Shown: piece after piece, positions 44,195 to 51,885 of the stretch
Numbering within the stretch: position 1 is the stretch's first letter
How the letters are laid out: each line of letters starts with the position of its first letter
Source of the DNA: Planococcus soli
GTDB lineage: Bacteria > Bacillota > Bacilli > Bacillales_A > Planococcaceae
DNA length: 64,000 bases
Direction of reading: 5' to 3'
NCBI RefSeq assembly: GCF_016881065.1
Contig: NZ_WXYN01000051.1
Span: 744,001 to 808,000 of the forward strand
Notes under the pieces: model-generated
Told to the model about the DNA's origin: nothing
The model's input: the letters and a program-made list of their open reading frames with translations, nothing else
Databases searched by the model: none
Position numbers and translations under genes: made by a program

Positions 44195-44896
44195 CTAAGT
44201 AGCTCTATACAGCTCCAGCCGAATCCGTGAAATGTGCTTGTCCATCAGCTGTCTGGCCAAATCGCTGTTGCCACCTGCGATTGCCAAGTAAATTTCTTCG
44301 TGTTCTTTTAGGGTGTCTAGGTGGCGACTGCTGTCAGTAAAGCGCTGCCTGCGGGTAGCCCGGATATTTTCTTCCATCCGGTTGGCGAGTGTTTCCATTA
44401 GGTCAATTAATAATTGATTTTTCGTAGCATAGGCTACTTGCAGGTGAAAATCCAAATCTGCCTGTACGCCCAATTCCGGATCATCTATCGCTTCAGCCAT
44501 TTGTGTCAGTACGTATTTTATGGCTTCAAGGTTTTCGGCAGTGGCTCGTTGCGCAGCGAGAGAAGCGGCTTCCACTTCGAATGCCCTGCGCAGTTCAAGC
44601 ATTTCGTCGATCAATTGAGCGTGTGTTTCATCAATGTGAGTGCGCAGCTCATTTCCGAGTGTATCTCTTTTAGAAACAGCTAGAAAGCTCCCGCCGCCTT
44701 GGCGTATTTCTAAAATGTTTTTGCTTTCTAATCGTTTTAACGCTTCTCTGACAGAAGTGCGGCTGACACCGAACAAACTGGCCAAATCGCGTTCAGAAGG
44801 GAGCCGGTCGCCAGGCTGCAAGTTCTGTTCGAGGCAGAGCATGTTAATTTGTTCTACGATCAATTCATACGTTCGCTTCTTCGGATTCAAAAACAA
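44195..44896 (-). CDS. FadR/GntR-family transcriptional regulator
   Basis: 233 aa: an N-terminal winged helix (PSERDLASLFGVSRTSVREALKRLE) followed by an all-helical FCD ligand domain (LLELRRAFEVEAASLAAQ-type, with DLDFHLQVAYATKN giving the metal-binding Asp/His). Such regulators commonly sense lactate, glycolate or other carboxylates. TTG start with ggggaga ahead. It is divergent from glcD, and a matching palindromic operator lies over the glcD promoter, so it is the likely repressor of that operon. Confidence 0.92.
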   Translation of the reverse strand: MFLNPKKRTYELIVEQINMLCLEQNLQPGDRLPSERDLASLFGVSRTSVREALKRLESKNILEIRQGGGSFLAVSKRDTLGNELRTHIDETHAQLIDEMLELRRAFEVEAASLAAQRATAENLEAIKYVLTQMAEAIDDPELGVQADLDFHLQVAYATKNQLLIDLMETLANRMEENIRATRRQRFTDSSRHLDTLKEHEEIYLAIAGGNSDLARQLMDKHISRIRLELYRAT

Positions 44897-44974
44897 TCAC
44901 TCTCCCCGCACAGTGGCTTTTTATGCTTAACTTTATCAATACAAAATCGATTAAGCAATCAAAGAAAATAGAAG

Positions 44975-45002
44975 TTGTGCTTTTCAGATTATTATGTATA
45001 AT
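44975..45002 (+). promoter_or_regulatory. Promoter of the glcD-transporter operon
   Basis: TTGTGC (44975-44980) and perfect TATAAT (44997-45002) are spaced 16 bp apart. The transcription start would fall near 45009, inside the operator described separately. Confidence 0.75.
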
Positions 45003-45008
45003 TGGGTT

Positions 45009-45025
45009 AATTGGTAGGACCAATT
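45009..45025. promoter_or_regulatory. FadR/GntR-type operator
   Basis: AATTGGTAGGACCAATT is a perfect 7-3-7 palindrome containing the FadR-subfamily signature TNGTNNNACNA. It lies at the start point of the glcD transcript, where a bound regulator would block initiation. Confidence 0.82.
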
Positions 45026-45064
45026 TAGAAGAAGTTAGAATAAATATAGAAGGAGCGATAAAGC

Positions 45065-46468
45065 ATGTCAATCGCCAATCAGGAAACGATTTTGGAAAGC
45101 TTGAAGAAACAGTTGAGAGAAGATCTGATCAGCATCAACGAAACTGTCAAAGAGCTGCACGGACAGGATGAATCCTATCATCAAATGGAATTGCCTGATA
45201 TCGTCGTTTTCCCGGAAACGACCGAGCAGGTATCAGCCATTATGAAAATTTCAACGCAATACCAAGTTCCTGTTGTGCCGTTTGGACTCGGTTCCAGTTT
45301 AGAAGGGCACGTCATTCCGCAAAGAGGCGGCATCACCATCGATTTTTCATTGATGAACAAAGTCCTCAAGGTCTTTGAAGAAGATTTCCTGGTGACGGTG
45401 CAGCCTGGAGTTACCCGGACGCAGCTCAACAAGGAATTGAAAAAGTACGGGTTATTTTTCACTGTGGATCCTGGAGCGGATGCGACACTCGGCGGAATGG
45501 CAGCCACTAACGCCAGCGGCACCACTTCTGTGAAATATGGCGTCATGCGTGACCAAGTGCGTGATTTGGAAGTGGTTACGGCTGATGGAACTGTCATCCA
45601 CACCGGAAACAAAGCCGCAAAATCCTCATCCGGCCTCCATTTGAATGGATTGTTTGTCGGTTCAGAAGGGACGCTTGGCTGCTTTACCGAAATGACGCTT
45701 CGTGTCTATGGCATTCCTGAATTTATTACAGCAGCCCGTGCCTCGTTTGCGACGGTAAAAGATGCTGTGGAAGCAGTTGTCTCCATATTGCAGGCTGGTA
45801 TTCCAATTGCCCGCGTGGAACTTGTAGATGAGCAATCGATGAAGCAAGTCAATAAATACAATGATACCGCTTACAAGGAAATGCCTACCCTGTTCTTGGA
45901 GTTTCATGGAAATGAAGCCGGATTGCAGCAGGATGTAGCCTTTATGCAGGAAATTGTTCAAGGGCATGCATGCGAAGAGGTGGCGTTTGAAACAGATACC
46001 GCAGCGCGCATCCGGCTATGGGAAGCACGCCATACGTTGGCTTACGCATATATCCATGGGCATCCCGGCAAAAAAATGATGGTGACCGATGTGTGCCTGC
46101 CGATTTCTGAACTGGCGGGAGCTGTCGGACATGCACGGGAAAATCTGATGGCACTCGATTTGCCGGGAGGGATTGTGGGGCATGTCGGGGACGGCAACTT
46201 CCATGCGCTCATCATGATGGATATGAACAACCCGGAAGAAATTTCAAGGGCGCAGGAATTCAATGAACGCATTGTCGTGTACGCTCTTGAAAGAGGCGGC
46301 ACATGTACCGGAGAACACGGCGTCGGCATCGGCAAGCAAAAGTATCAGCAGCAGGAACACGGAGCTGCTTTGGCCGTTATGGAAAAAATCAAAGCCGCAC
46401 TGGATCCGGATAACTTGTTGAATCCAGGCAAAAACATCAAAGTAGAAAAAAGGGAGCCAATTCAATGA
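45065..46468 (+). CDS. glcD: FAD-linked 2-hydroxyacid oxidase/dehydrogenase (GlcD-like)
   Basis: 467-aa flavoprotein with an N-terminal PCMH FAD domain (VVPFGLGSSLEGH, DPGADATLGGMAATNASGTTSVKYG) and a C-terminal FAD-oxidase domain (DGNFHALIMMD, then GTCTGEHGVGIGK). It oxidises glycolate, D-lactate or a similar acid to the 2-oxo acid. SD aaggagcg is good. There is no glcE or glcF nearby, so it works as a single-subunit enzyme or with partners elsewhere. Coupled by ATGA to the transporter gene. Confidence 0.93.
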   Translation: MSIANQETILESLKKQLREDLISINETVKELHGQDESYHQMELPDIVVFPETTEQVSAIMKISTQYQVPVVPFGLGSSLEGHVIPQRGGITIDFSLMNKVLKVFEEDFLVTVQPGVTRTQLNKELKKYGLFFTVDPGADATLGGMAATNASGTTSVKYGVMRDQVRDLEVVTADGTVIHTGNKAAKSSSGLHLNGLFVGSEGTLGCFTEMTLRVYGIPEFITAARASFATVKDAVEAVVSILQAGIPIARVELVDEQSMKQVNKYNDTAYKEMPTLFLEFHGNEAGLQQDVAFMQEIVQGHACEEVAFETDTAARIRLWEARHTLAYAYIHGHPGKKMMVTDVCLPISELAGAVGHARENLMALDLPGGIVGHVGDGNFHALIMMDMNNPEEISRAQEFNERIVVYALERGGTCTGEHGVGIGKQKYQQQEHGAALAVMEKIKAALDPDNLLNPGKNIKVEKREPIQ

Positions 46469-47448
46469 AAATACTGCAGTCATTAAGTGCCATCGCCGGA
46501 AAATACTTTGCGGTCTGGGTCATCCTCGCCGCACTGCTTGCTTTTTTCCTGCCTGAAGCATTCATCGGGTTCGGTGCATACATTACCATTCTTCTCGGTG
46601 TCGTCATGTTTGGAATGGGACTGACGCTGAAGCCCGTAGATTTCAAAATCATCTTTAAAAATCCGCTTCCGGTGGTTATCGGCGTGGCGGCGCAATTTTT
46701 GATCATGCCGCTCGCAGCGTTTGGCATCGCCTATTTGCTGAACTTGCCGCCTGAACTAGCAGCTGGCCTTGTGCTGCTCGGTTGCGTTCCTGGTGGTACA
46801 GCATCGAATGTCATGGTGTATCTCGCGAAAGGAAATCTGGCGCTGTCTGTGGCCATGACCTCTTTATCAACGTTGATGGCACCAATCATGACGCCTTTAC
46901 TGTTGCTGCTCTTGGCCGGTCAATGGCTTCCGGTAAACCCGGTCGATATGTTCATGTCGATCATCCAGGTGATCATCATTCCGATTGCACTCGGTTTTCT
47001 GGTCCAGCGAATCTTACCAAAAGTGGTCGCAAAAAGTATTTCCGTCGTGCCGCTCATTTCCGTTGTCGCCATCTTGATCATTGTCTCAGCAGTGACAGCT
47101 GCGAATGCACAAAACGTCATCAGTTCAGGATTTATCGTGTTCTTCGCTGTATTTTTACATAATAGCTTTGGCTTAGTGCTTGGCTATTTAACAGCTATGG
47201 CAATGGGACTCAATGAAACCGACCGCCGTGCGATTTCGCTTGAAGTGGGCATGCAAAATTCCGGTTTAGGTGTCGCACTGGCCACTGCCCATTTCAGTCC
47301 GCTTGCGGCATTGCCGAGCGTGTGGGGTGCAATTTGGCATAATATTTCCGGACCGATTCTTGCGACGATCTGGTCGAAAAAGCCAGCTGTTGGGAATAGA
47401 GAAACAGAAGTGGAAAGGGTTCCAGATGTGAAACCTTGGAAAGCTTGA
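46465..47448 (+). CDS. Bile acid:sodium symporter family (BASS) transporter
   Basis: 327-aa membrane protein with nine to ten helices; GCVPGGTASNVMVYLAKGNLALSVAMTSLST and the later EVGMQNSGLGVALA are the two crossed-helix sodium-site motifs of BASS proteins. Its start overlaps the glcD stop by 4 bp, so it should carry the substrate or product of that enzyme. BASS relatives carry pyruvate, pantoate and, in plants, glycolate; a glycolate or lactate role here is inference from context. A terminator follows. Confidence 0.92.
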   Translation: MKILQSLSAIAGKYFAVWVILAALLAFFLPEAFIGFGAYITILLGVVMFGMGLTLKPVDFKIIFKNPLPVVIGVAAQFLIMPLAAFGIAYLLNLPPELAAGLVLLGCVPGGTASNVMVYLAKGNLALSVAMTSLSTLMAPIMTPLLLLLLAGQWLPVNPVDMFMSIIQVIIIPIALGFLVQRILPKVVAKSISVVPLISVVAILIIVSAVTAANAQNVISSGFIVFFAVFLHNSFGLVLGYLTAMAMGLNETDRRAISLEVGMQNSGLGVALATAHFSPLAALPSVWGAIWHNISGPILATIWSKKPAVGNRETEVERVPDVKPWKA

Positions 47449-47490
47449 AAAATTATCAGTGATCTTTTGCCATTTATATGAAACTATCAG

Positions 47491-47516
47491 CCGTCCATAC
47501 AATGGGCGGTTTTTTT
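47491..47516 (+). terminator. Intrinsic terminator of the glcD operon
   Basis: The stem ccgtccat/atgggcgg (one G-U) with loop aca is followed by seven T residues. Confidence 0.85.
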
Positions 47517-47790
47517 CTGCCGATTTCAATTTAAATGCCTGTCACTTCAGAGTAGAGTCGCTTTGATTTCTTAGCCCCTGCTGTTAACGTAGTTTTGCAC
47601 AGTGATAAGCATTTGAACGATTTCTGATTGAATTTCCTTTTATGGATTTTATTTTACCGATGATCTATAGAGGTGATGTAACCATAGAAGAGCATGAAAA
47701 ATTCAATAGAACTATTTTTTAGTTAAATCGCTGGCCAAAATAAAAAACCGAAATGGAAATTTTAAGTAATTAAAAATATATTTCCGTTAA

Positions 47791-47828
47791 TTTACATTTA
47801 TTTAACCTTTCTTCATGTTCTATTAACA
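47791..47828 (+). promoter_or_regulatory. PhoP-box-like direct repeats upstream of glpQ
   Basis: TTTACA (47791), TTAACC (47802), TCATGT (47813) and TTAACA (47823) repeat at 11, 11 and 10 bp, the phasing of PhoP sites (TTAACA-type half sites). A weak -10 (TATATT, 47836) follows. The rest of the 430-bp gap holds only the upstream terminator and AT-rich sequence in which I see nothing else. Confidence 0.72.
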
Positions 47829-47884
47829 CCTACCATATATTCATTGCTTATGCTTAAATTATCAAATACATAGGGAGTGGTTAT

Positions 47885-48745
47885 TTGAAACGGATGATGA
47901 CTATTTTAGCAGCAAGCCTGGCAATGACATCTTTTACGGGAGCTGCATTTGCTGCTGAACAAGGAGAAGCAGACAAGGTGATATCAAAACAGGAACAGCA
48001 AAAAATGGTGAACATCGCACATCGTGGAGCTTCTGGACATGCACCCGAAAATACGATGGAGGCTTTCCACAAAGGATTTGAAATGAAGTCGGACTATATT
48101 GAAATCGATGTTCAAATGACAAAGGATGGCGAGCTGGTCGTTATTCACGATACCACTGTAGATCGTACTACCGATGGAACCGGCAAAGTGGGTGACTTAA
48201 CATTTGAAGAAATTAGACAACTGGATGCTGGCAGCTGGTTCAGTGAAGCCTATGCGGGTGAGAGGGTTCCAACTTTCGAGGAAGTAGTAGATGAGTTTCG
48301 AGGCAAGGTTGGTATATTAATTGAGTTGAAGGCCCCAGAACTTTATCCGGGTGTGGAAGAGAAGATTGCGGATGCTTTGATCGAACGAAATATGGCTACA
48401 CCGAATAATAATAAAATCATCATCCAATCCTTCAACCACGAATCCATGAAAAAATCGAAAGAACTTTTGCCGAATCTTTCTCATGGGGTTCTAACGGGAG
48501 GGGGTTGGGCGGATGTAACGGAAGAACAATTAGCCCAATTTGCGGCCTACGCCGATTATTTCAATCCTACGATGAGCATTGTAACGAATGAGCTGGTTAC
48601 TGATGTTCATGAAGCGGGAATGGATATCTTTCCTTATACTTCGCGCTCACAAGAACAGGCTTTGCGGTTATTTGATTTAAATGTAGATGGCATCATTACC
48701 GATTATCCGGAACATGTTTATCATCATCCTGTAAAAAATTCATAA
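47885..48745 (+). CDS. glpQ: Secreted glycerophosphodiester phosphodiesterase
   Basis: 286 aa with a Sec signal peptide (cleavage probably after AAFA), so it acts outside the cell. The GDPD core is complete: AHRGASGHAPENT (H46, R47 and the Glu), EIDVQMTKDGELVVIHD with the second His, then LIELKAPE. It releases glycerol-3-phosphate from glycerophosphodiesters and, in relatives, from teichoic acid. The TTG start is favoured by aGGGAGTGG with 8 bp from GGAG. Upstream PhoP-like repeats suggest induction by phosphate starvation. Confidence 0.94.
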   Translation: MKRMMTILAASLAMTSFTGAAFAAEQGEADKVISKQEQQKMVNIAHRGASGHAPENTMEAFHKGFEMKSDYIEIDVQMTKDGELVVIHDTTVDRTTDGTGKVGDLTFEEIRQLDAGSWFSEAYAGERVPTFEEVVDEFRGKVGILIELKAPELYPGVEEKIADALIERNMATPNNNKIIIQSFNHESMKKSKELLPNLSHGVLTGGGWADVTEEQLAQFAAYADYFNPTMSIVTNELVTDVHEAGMDIFPYTSRSQEQALRLFDLNVDGIITDYPEHVYHHPVKNS

Positions 48746-48761
48746 TTCCTTAGTGGGAAAG

Positions 48762-48801
48762 ACAGGTCGAGAATTCTTAAAAGAATCCTCGACCTGTTTT
48801 G
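48762..48801. terminator. Terminator between glpQ and arr
   Basis: acaggtcgag/ctcgacctgt with an inner attctt/aagaat pair is followed by a T-rich tract. It serves the + strand glpQ and may also work for the convergent arr gene. Confidence 0.85.
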
Positions 48802-48832
48802 TTTACCTGATTTTTTCATCCTTTTAAAAAGT

Positions 48833-49249
48833 TCAATCAAGTATAATAGCCTTCCCTTGTTGACGCATTTCTTTTAAAGATGTAAGCATGTGATTGATCT
48901 CTTCATCGGAATGCCTTTCCCAGGAGCCCAGTTCTGCGATGATCTTCAGCGGTGACTTGGACCTGTAGGAGCGAGTAGGGTTTCCGGGAAATCTTTTGTC
49001 GGTTAAGTTCGGGTCATTTTCAAAATCACCTGTTGGTTCCACAACATAGATTCTTTCTGTTGAATCGGATGCGGCCAGTTCAGCACCCCATTTGGCTGCC
49101 TCCAAGGTTGCCGTGAAGTAGATGTAATTGGATTTTTTGTCCTGGTAATTCGATGCAAAATGCGCTTCCAGAAAATCTCCAATATTTAATTGTGCTTTTG
49201 TTCCATGAAAGAAAGGGCCCTGGTCCAAAACTTCCTTATTGTCATTCAT
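48833..49249 (-). CDS. arr: Rifampin ADP-ribosyltransferase (Arr)
   Basis: 138-aa enzyme that transfers ADP-ribose from NAD+ to rifampin, inactivating it. Family marks run the whole length: FFHGTKA (H15), IYFTATLEAAKWGAELA (Y44), then VVEPTGDFE, DPNLTDKRFPGNPTRSYRS with its acidic residue near D79. Size and motif order match Arr proteins of mycobacteria and Bacillales. SD gaggagga is strong. It sits alone next to decayed sequence, with no transposase visible; probably an intrinsic chromosomal arr. Confidence 0.93.
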   Translation of the reverse strand: MNDNKEVLDQGPFFHGTKAQLNIGDFLEAHFASNYQDKKSNYIYFTATLEAAKWGAELAASDSTERIYVVEPTGDFENDPNLTDKRFPGNPTRSYRSKSPLKIIAELGSWERHSDEEINHMLTSLKEMRQQGKAIILD

Positions 49250-49344
49250 CCTGAATCTCCTCCTCTATTCTCCTCGTTGTATGTAAAAGTATAGGGCAGG
49301 AATTCTGGTAATAGTAGTCTGTAATTTATATTTTCTTCGTAGTA

Positions 49345-49605
49345 TAATTAAGTATAAGGAATGACATCGTAAGCATACATAAACTAGCTAAAGCCCTATT
49401 TTTCAAAATTTTATGCCGCATACGGTCCATTGAGGGGATCCTCCCTTTGAGACAGGATAAATTGGTCTGGATTGCGATGATCCGGAAACATGAAATCTGC
49501 CTGAGCGACCCGCGAAAAGCTGCTCTTGAAAAGATGGAGACGGTCATTCGGCATTTAATCAGAAACCATTGTGGCCATCACGGAAAAGAAGGGAGAAAAT
49601 CATGA
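49345..49605 (+). pseudogene. Probable coding remnant upstream of the SRPBCC gene
   Basis: An open frame without a usable start (after a TAA near 49342) runs to a TGA overlapping the next ATG as ATGA. The last part, IRSIEGILPLRQDKLVWIAMIR and DPRKAALEKMETVIRHL, reads like genuine protein, and the ATGA overlap is typical of real operons. I cannot name the family. It may be a small regulator that has lost its 5' end, perhaps the partner of the SRPBCC protein. Confidence 0.4.
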
Positions 49606-50459
49606 TTAGAATTCACCTTGAAAGGGTTTTTAATGTCGGTCCAGAATTGCTTTGGGAACTTGTGGTTGATCCGGATCATTATCGTTTTTGGACAGAAGCG
49701 TTCTCTGAAGGCTCGGAGTTTAAAGGGGAATGGACTAAGGGCAGCCCCATTCGTTTTGTGGTGGAAGATGAAAATGGGAAAGAAAGCGGCATGTTGTCAG
49801 AAATTGCAGAAAGCAGATGGCCGGAGTTTATTTCGATCAAGCACGTGGGCTTGGTAATGAATGGTGAGGAGGATTATGATTCCCTATTGGCTCAGGAATG
49901 GTCACCAGCCTTTGAGAATTACAGATTTATCCCGAAGGAAGATGGGACGTGTATCTTTGAAGTTGAGCAAGATTTGCCAGAGGAACAAGCCGAAGAGTTT
50001 AAAGGGAACTGGGAAAAATCGTTTGACCTGATGGCGATTCGACTTGAAACCAGTGGAAGCGTGGGGAAGATGATAACCCTTCGCGAAAAGTCGCGCAATC
50101 GTCCCGAGGTGATTTGGAAAAAGCTTGTCACGCCTGAAAATGTAATGTCTTGGAATTATGCCAGTGATGATTGGCATTGTCCAACCGCTGAAAATAATTT
50201 AGTGATTGGAGGCGAATTTCACTACGAAATGGCTGCTAAGGACGGCAGTGTGTCTTTTGATTATTGGGGCACTTATACAGAAATTGAACCTGCTAAAAGA
50301 TTGTATTTTGTATTGGGCGATGGACGCAAGGTGCGTATCGATATCTTTGAGAAACCTTATGGCTGCTTGATTGAAGAGCGCTTTGAGGCAGAACAGCAAA
50401 ACAATCTGCACCTTCAGCGCCAAGGGTGGCAAAACATCCTGAAAAATTTGGCGCGGTGA
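49602..50459 (+). CDS. Two-domain SRPBCC (AHSA1/START-like) protein
   Basis: 285 aa made of two ligand-binding SRPBCC domains: residues about 1-140 (RVFNVGPELLWELVVDPDHYRFW) and about 150-285 (the AHSA1-type RNRPEVIWKKLVTPENVMSWNYASDDWHCP). Such proteins bind hydrophobic small molecules or act as Hsp90-activator-like chaperones. SD gaagggag is good and the start overlaps the end of a broken frame. No ligand can be predicted. Confidence 0.82.
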   Translation: MIRIHLERVFNVGPELLWELVVDPDHYRFWTEAFSEGSEFKGEWTKGSPIRFVVEDENGKESGMLSEIAESRWPEFISIKHVGLVMNGEEDYDSLLAQEWSPAFENYRFIPKEDGTCIFEVEQDLPEEQAEEFKGNWEKSFDLMAIRLETSGSVGKMITLREKSRNRPEVIWKKLVTPENVMSWNYASDDWHCPTAENNLVIGGEFHYEMAAKDGSVSFDYWGTYTEIEPAKRLYFVLGDGRKVRIDIFEKPYGCLIEERFEAEQQNNLHLQRQGWQNILKNLAR

Positions 50460-50483
50460 TGTAGAGAAATCCTATTTTTTATG

Positions 50484-50540
50484 AACTGAACCCCAACCGA
50501 TAGGCACTTTTTTTAAGGGCATACCAGTTGGGGTTCAGTT
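50484..50540. terminator. Bidirectional hairpin terminator
   Basis: The perfect 14-bp arms aactgaaccccaac/gttggggttcagtt enclose a 29-nt loop that itself has a T-run. It lies between the SRPBCC gene (+) and the convergent membrane gene (-). Confidence 0.75.
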
Positions 50541-50621
50541 TATATTTTCAGTTCTTTCACTTTTATTCTAATTACCAAAACCATGAGTGGCTAGCTGTAC
50601 AAAAAAGAGCTTAAGTAGCAA

Positions 50622-50896
50622 TCAGCCATCAAACAGTATCGCGTAGATAAATAATAGAGCGTAATAAAGATATGGACTATACGCAATCATACAGATTCCA
50701 AAAACAACAACCGCAAGCACTTTATACCGGTCATTCGGCAAATACCAAATAAGAACTAACGACAGGATAAAGAAAAAGGTCGAGTAGAGAAACCCATAAG
50801 TTGAAACACCAATACTGGCACTGCCATAGAGATTGAGCAAATGATAACAGCTAATACATGGCCGCTAATGAACGGTTCTTTCTCTTCCGCATTCAT
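50622..50896 (-). pseudogene. Small membrane protein gene broken by a frameshift
   Basis: A proper start (SD agaggtg, ATG at 50896, MNAEEKEPFISGHVLAVII...) begins a hydrophobic protein, but that frame ends early. The downstream 72-codon frame (LLNLYGSASIGVSTYGFLYS... to ILFDG) continues with three membrane helices in another phase. The switch lies near atcatttgctc. Read together they give an intact protein of about 90 aa with four helices; as it stands it is frameshifted by natural decay or by a sequence error. Confidence 0.6.
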
Positions 50897-50917
50897 TACA
50901 TTCACCTCTTCTTTCGA

Positions 50918-51553
50918 TTAACGGAGAGCTGTCCCTTTACTGCCGTATTTTTTGACGGCCCAATTCCCGGTGAATGCAAATATCGGGACACCTAAAATCA
51001 CTACAGTGGTTTCTATCAAATCGAAATACAGGAAAGATGTCAGTGTGTTATCCACCCAGCGGTAAACAATCACCGCCCCGTAAGAAAAGAGAAGTCCGCC
51101 TGCTGCACCGGCAACAGTTCCTGCCAAACTGAATCGTTTTGTATCGTATTTAATGAAAAAGAGTCCGACCAGCATACAGACGAAGACCAGCACATTAAGA
51201 TAAACATACAATGGTTCGCTGTAACCAGAATATTGCCAAATCCATTGGTTGAGGAGCTGGAAGAAACGAACGAGCCAAAATCCGAATCCCGCCCCAAGCA
51301 GAAGGCCAAGCATATTCAGCCGTTTATAAAAAATCAAAAAGACAATAAATAACAGCAGCACCAAGAACACCGAACTGTAAATAAGAAGCAGGAGAACATC
51401 GAAAAAAGGTCCAAGTGATCCTGCTTCCGGAGAGGGCATCTGTACAATTTCATTCAGGTAAAAAGCGTAGGCTCCGTATATTCCGAAATTTATACTGACT
51501 GTTGCTATTACTGCAGCTACTGCTGAAACCAAGAAACGCATCAACCATTTCAT
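50918..51553 (-). CDS. Polytopic membrane protein of unknown function
   Basis: 211 aa with about six hydrophobic helices (about 8-28, 48-76, 82-96, 115-134, 143-167, 180-200). Not recognised. SD aaaggaga precedes the ATG. The adjacent broken small membrane gene follows in the same direction 20 bp downstream, so the two probably formed an operon. Confidence 0.7.
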   Translation of the reverse strand: MKWLMRFLVSAVAAVIATVSINFGIYGAYAFYLNEIVQMPSPEAGSLGPFFDVLLLLIYSSVFLVLLLFIVFLIFYKRLNMLGLLLGAGFGFWLVRFFQLLNQWIWQYSGYSEPLYVYLNVLVFVCMLVGLFFIKYDTKRFSLAGTVAGAAGGLLFSYGAVIVYRWVDNTLTSFLYFDLIETTVVILGVPIFAFTGNWAVKKYGSKGTALR

Positions 51554-51814
51554 AGTCCATCTCCTTTTTTCATTAATAGTAACAGAGAACCAGTGTCCTT
51601 TCTATTGCATAAGCAAATATACCTCTATTAGATGATTGCGTTAAATTTGTTGGATGATGCGGAGTGTTTTTCATTGGACATCATTGAATAATTATTATCG
51701 AACCGTATTCATTTCTCTAGTGCTGAAGAAATGGGTTACCAATTGAGAGAGGGTTTAGCAAATGCCATTTAGTGTACTTTTGTAAAATAACTATTCGGTT
51801 TGGAATCTCTAAAA

Positions 51815-51855
51815 AAAAGGGATGCCATTTCGCTTATGAATTGGCATCCCTTTTA
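51815..51855. terminator. Intrinsic terminator after the 360-aa membrane-anchored protein gene
   Basis: The 13-bp stem aaaagggatgcca/tggcatccctttt with a 14-nt loop is flanked by A and T runs. The rest of the 330-bp gap (51554-51885) shows nothing else. Confidence 0.85.
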
Positions 51856-51885
51856 TTAATATATTTATCCTTATGCGTAAAGTCT

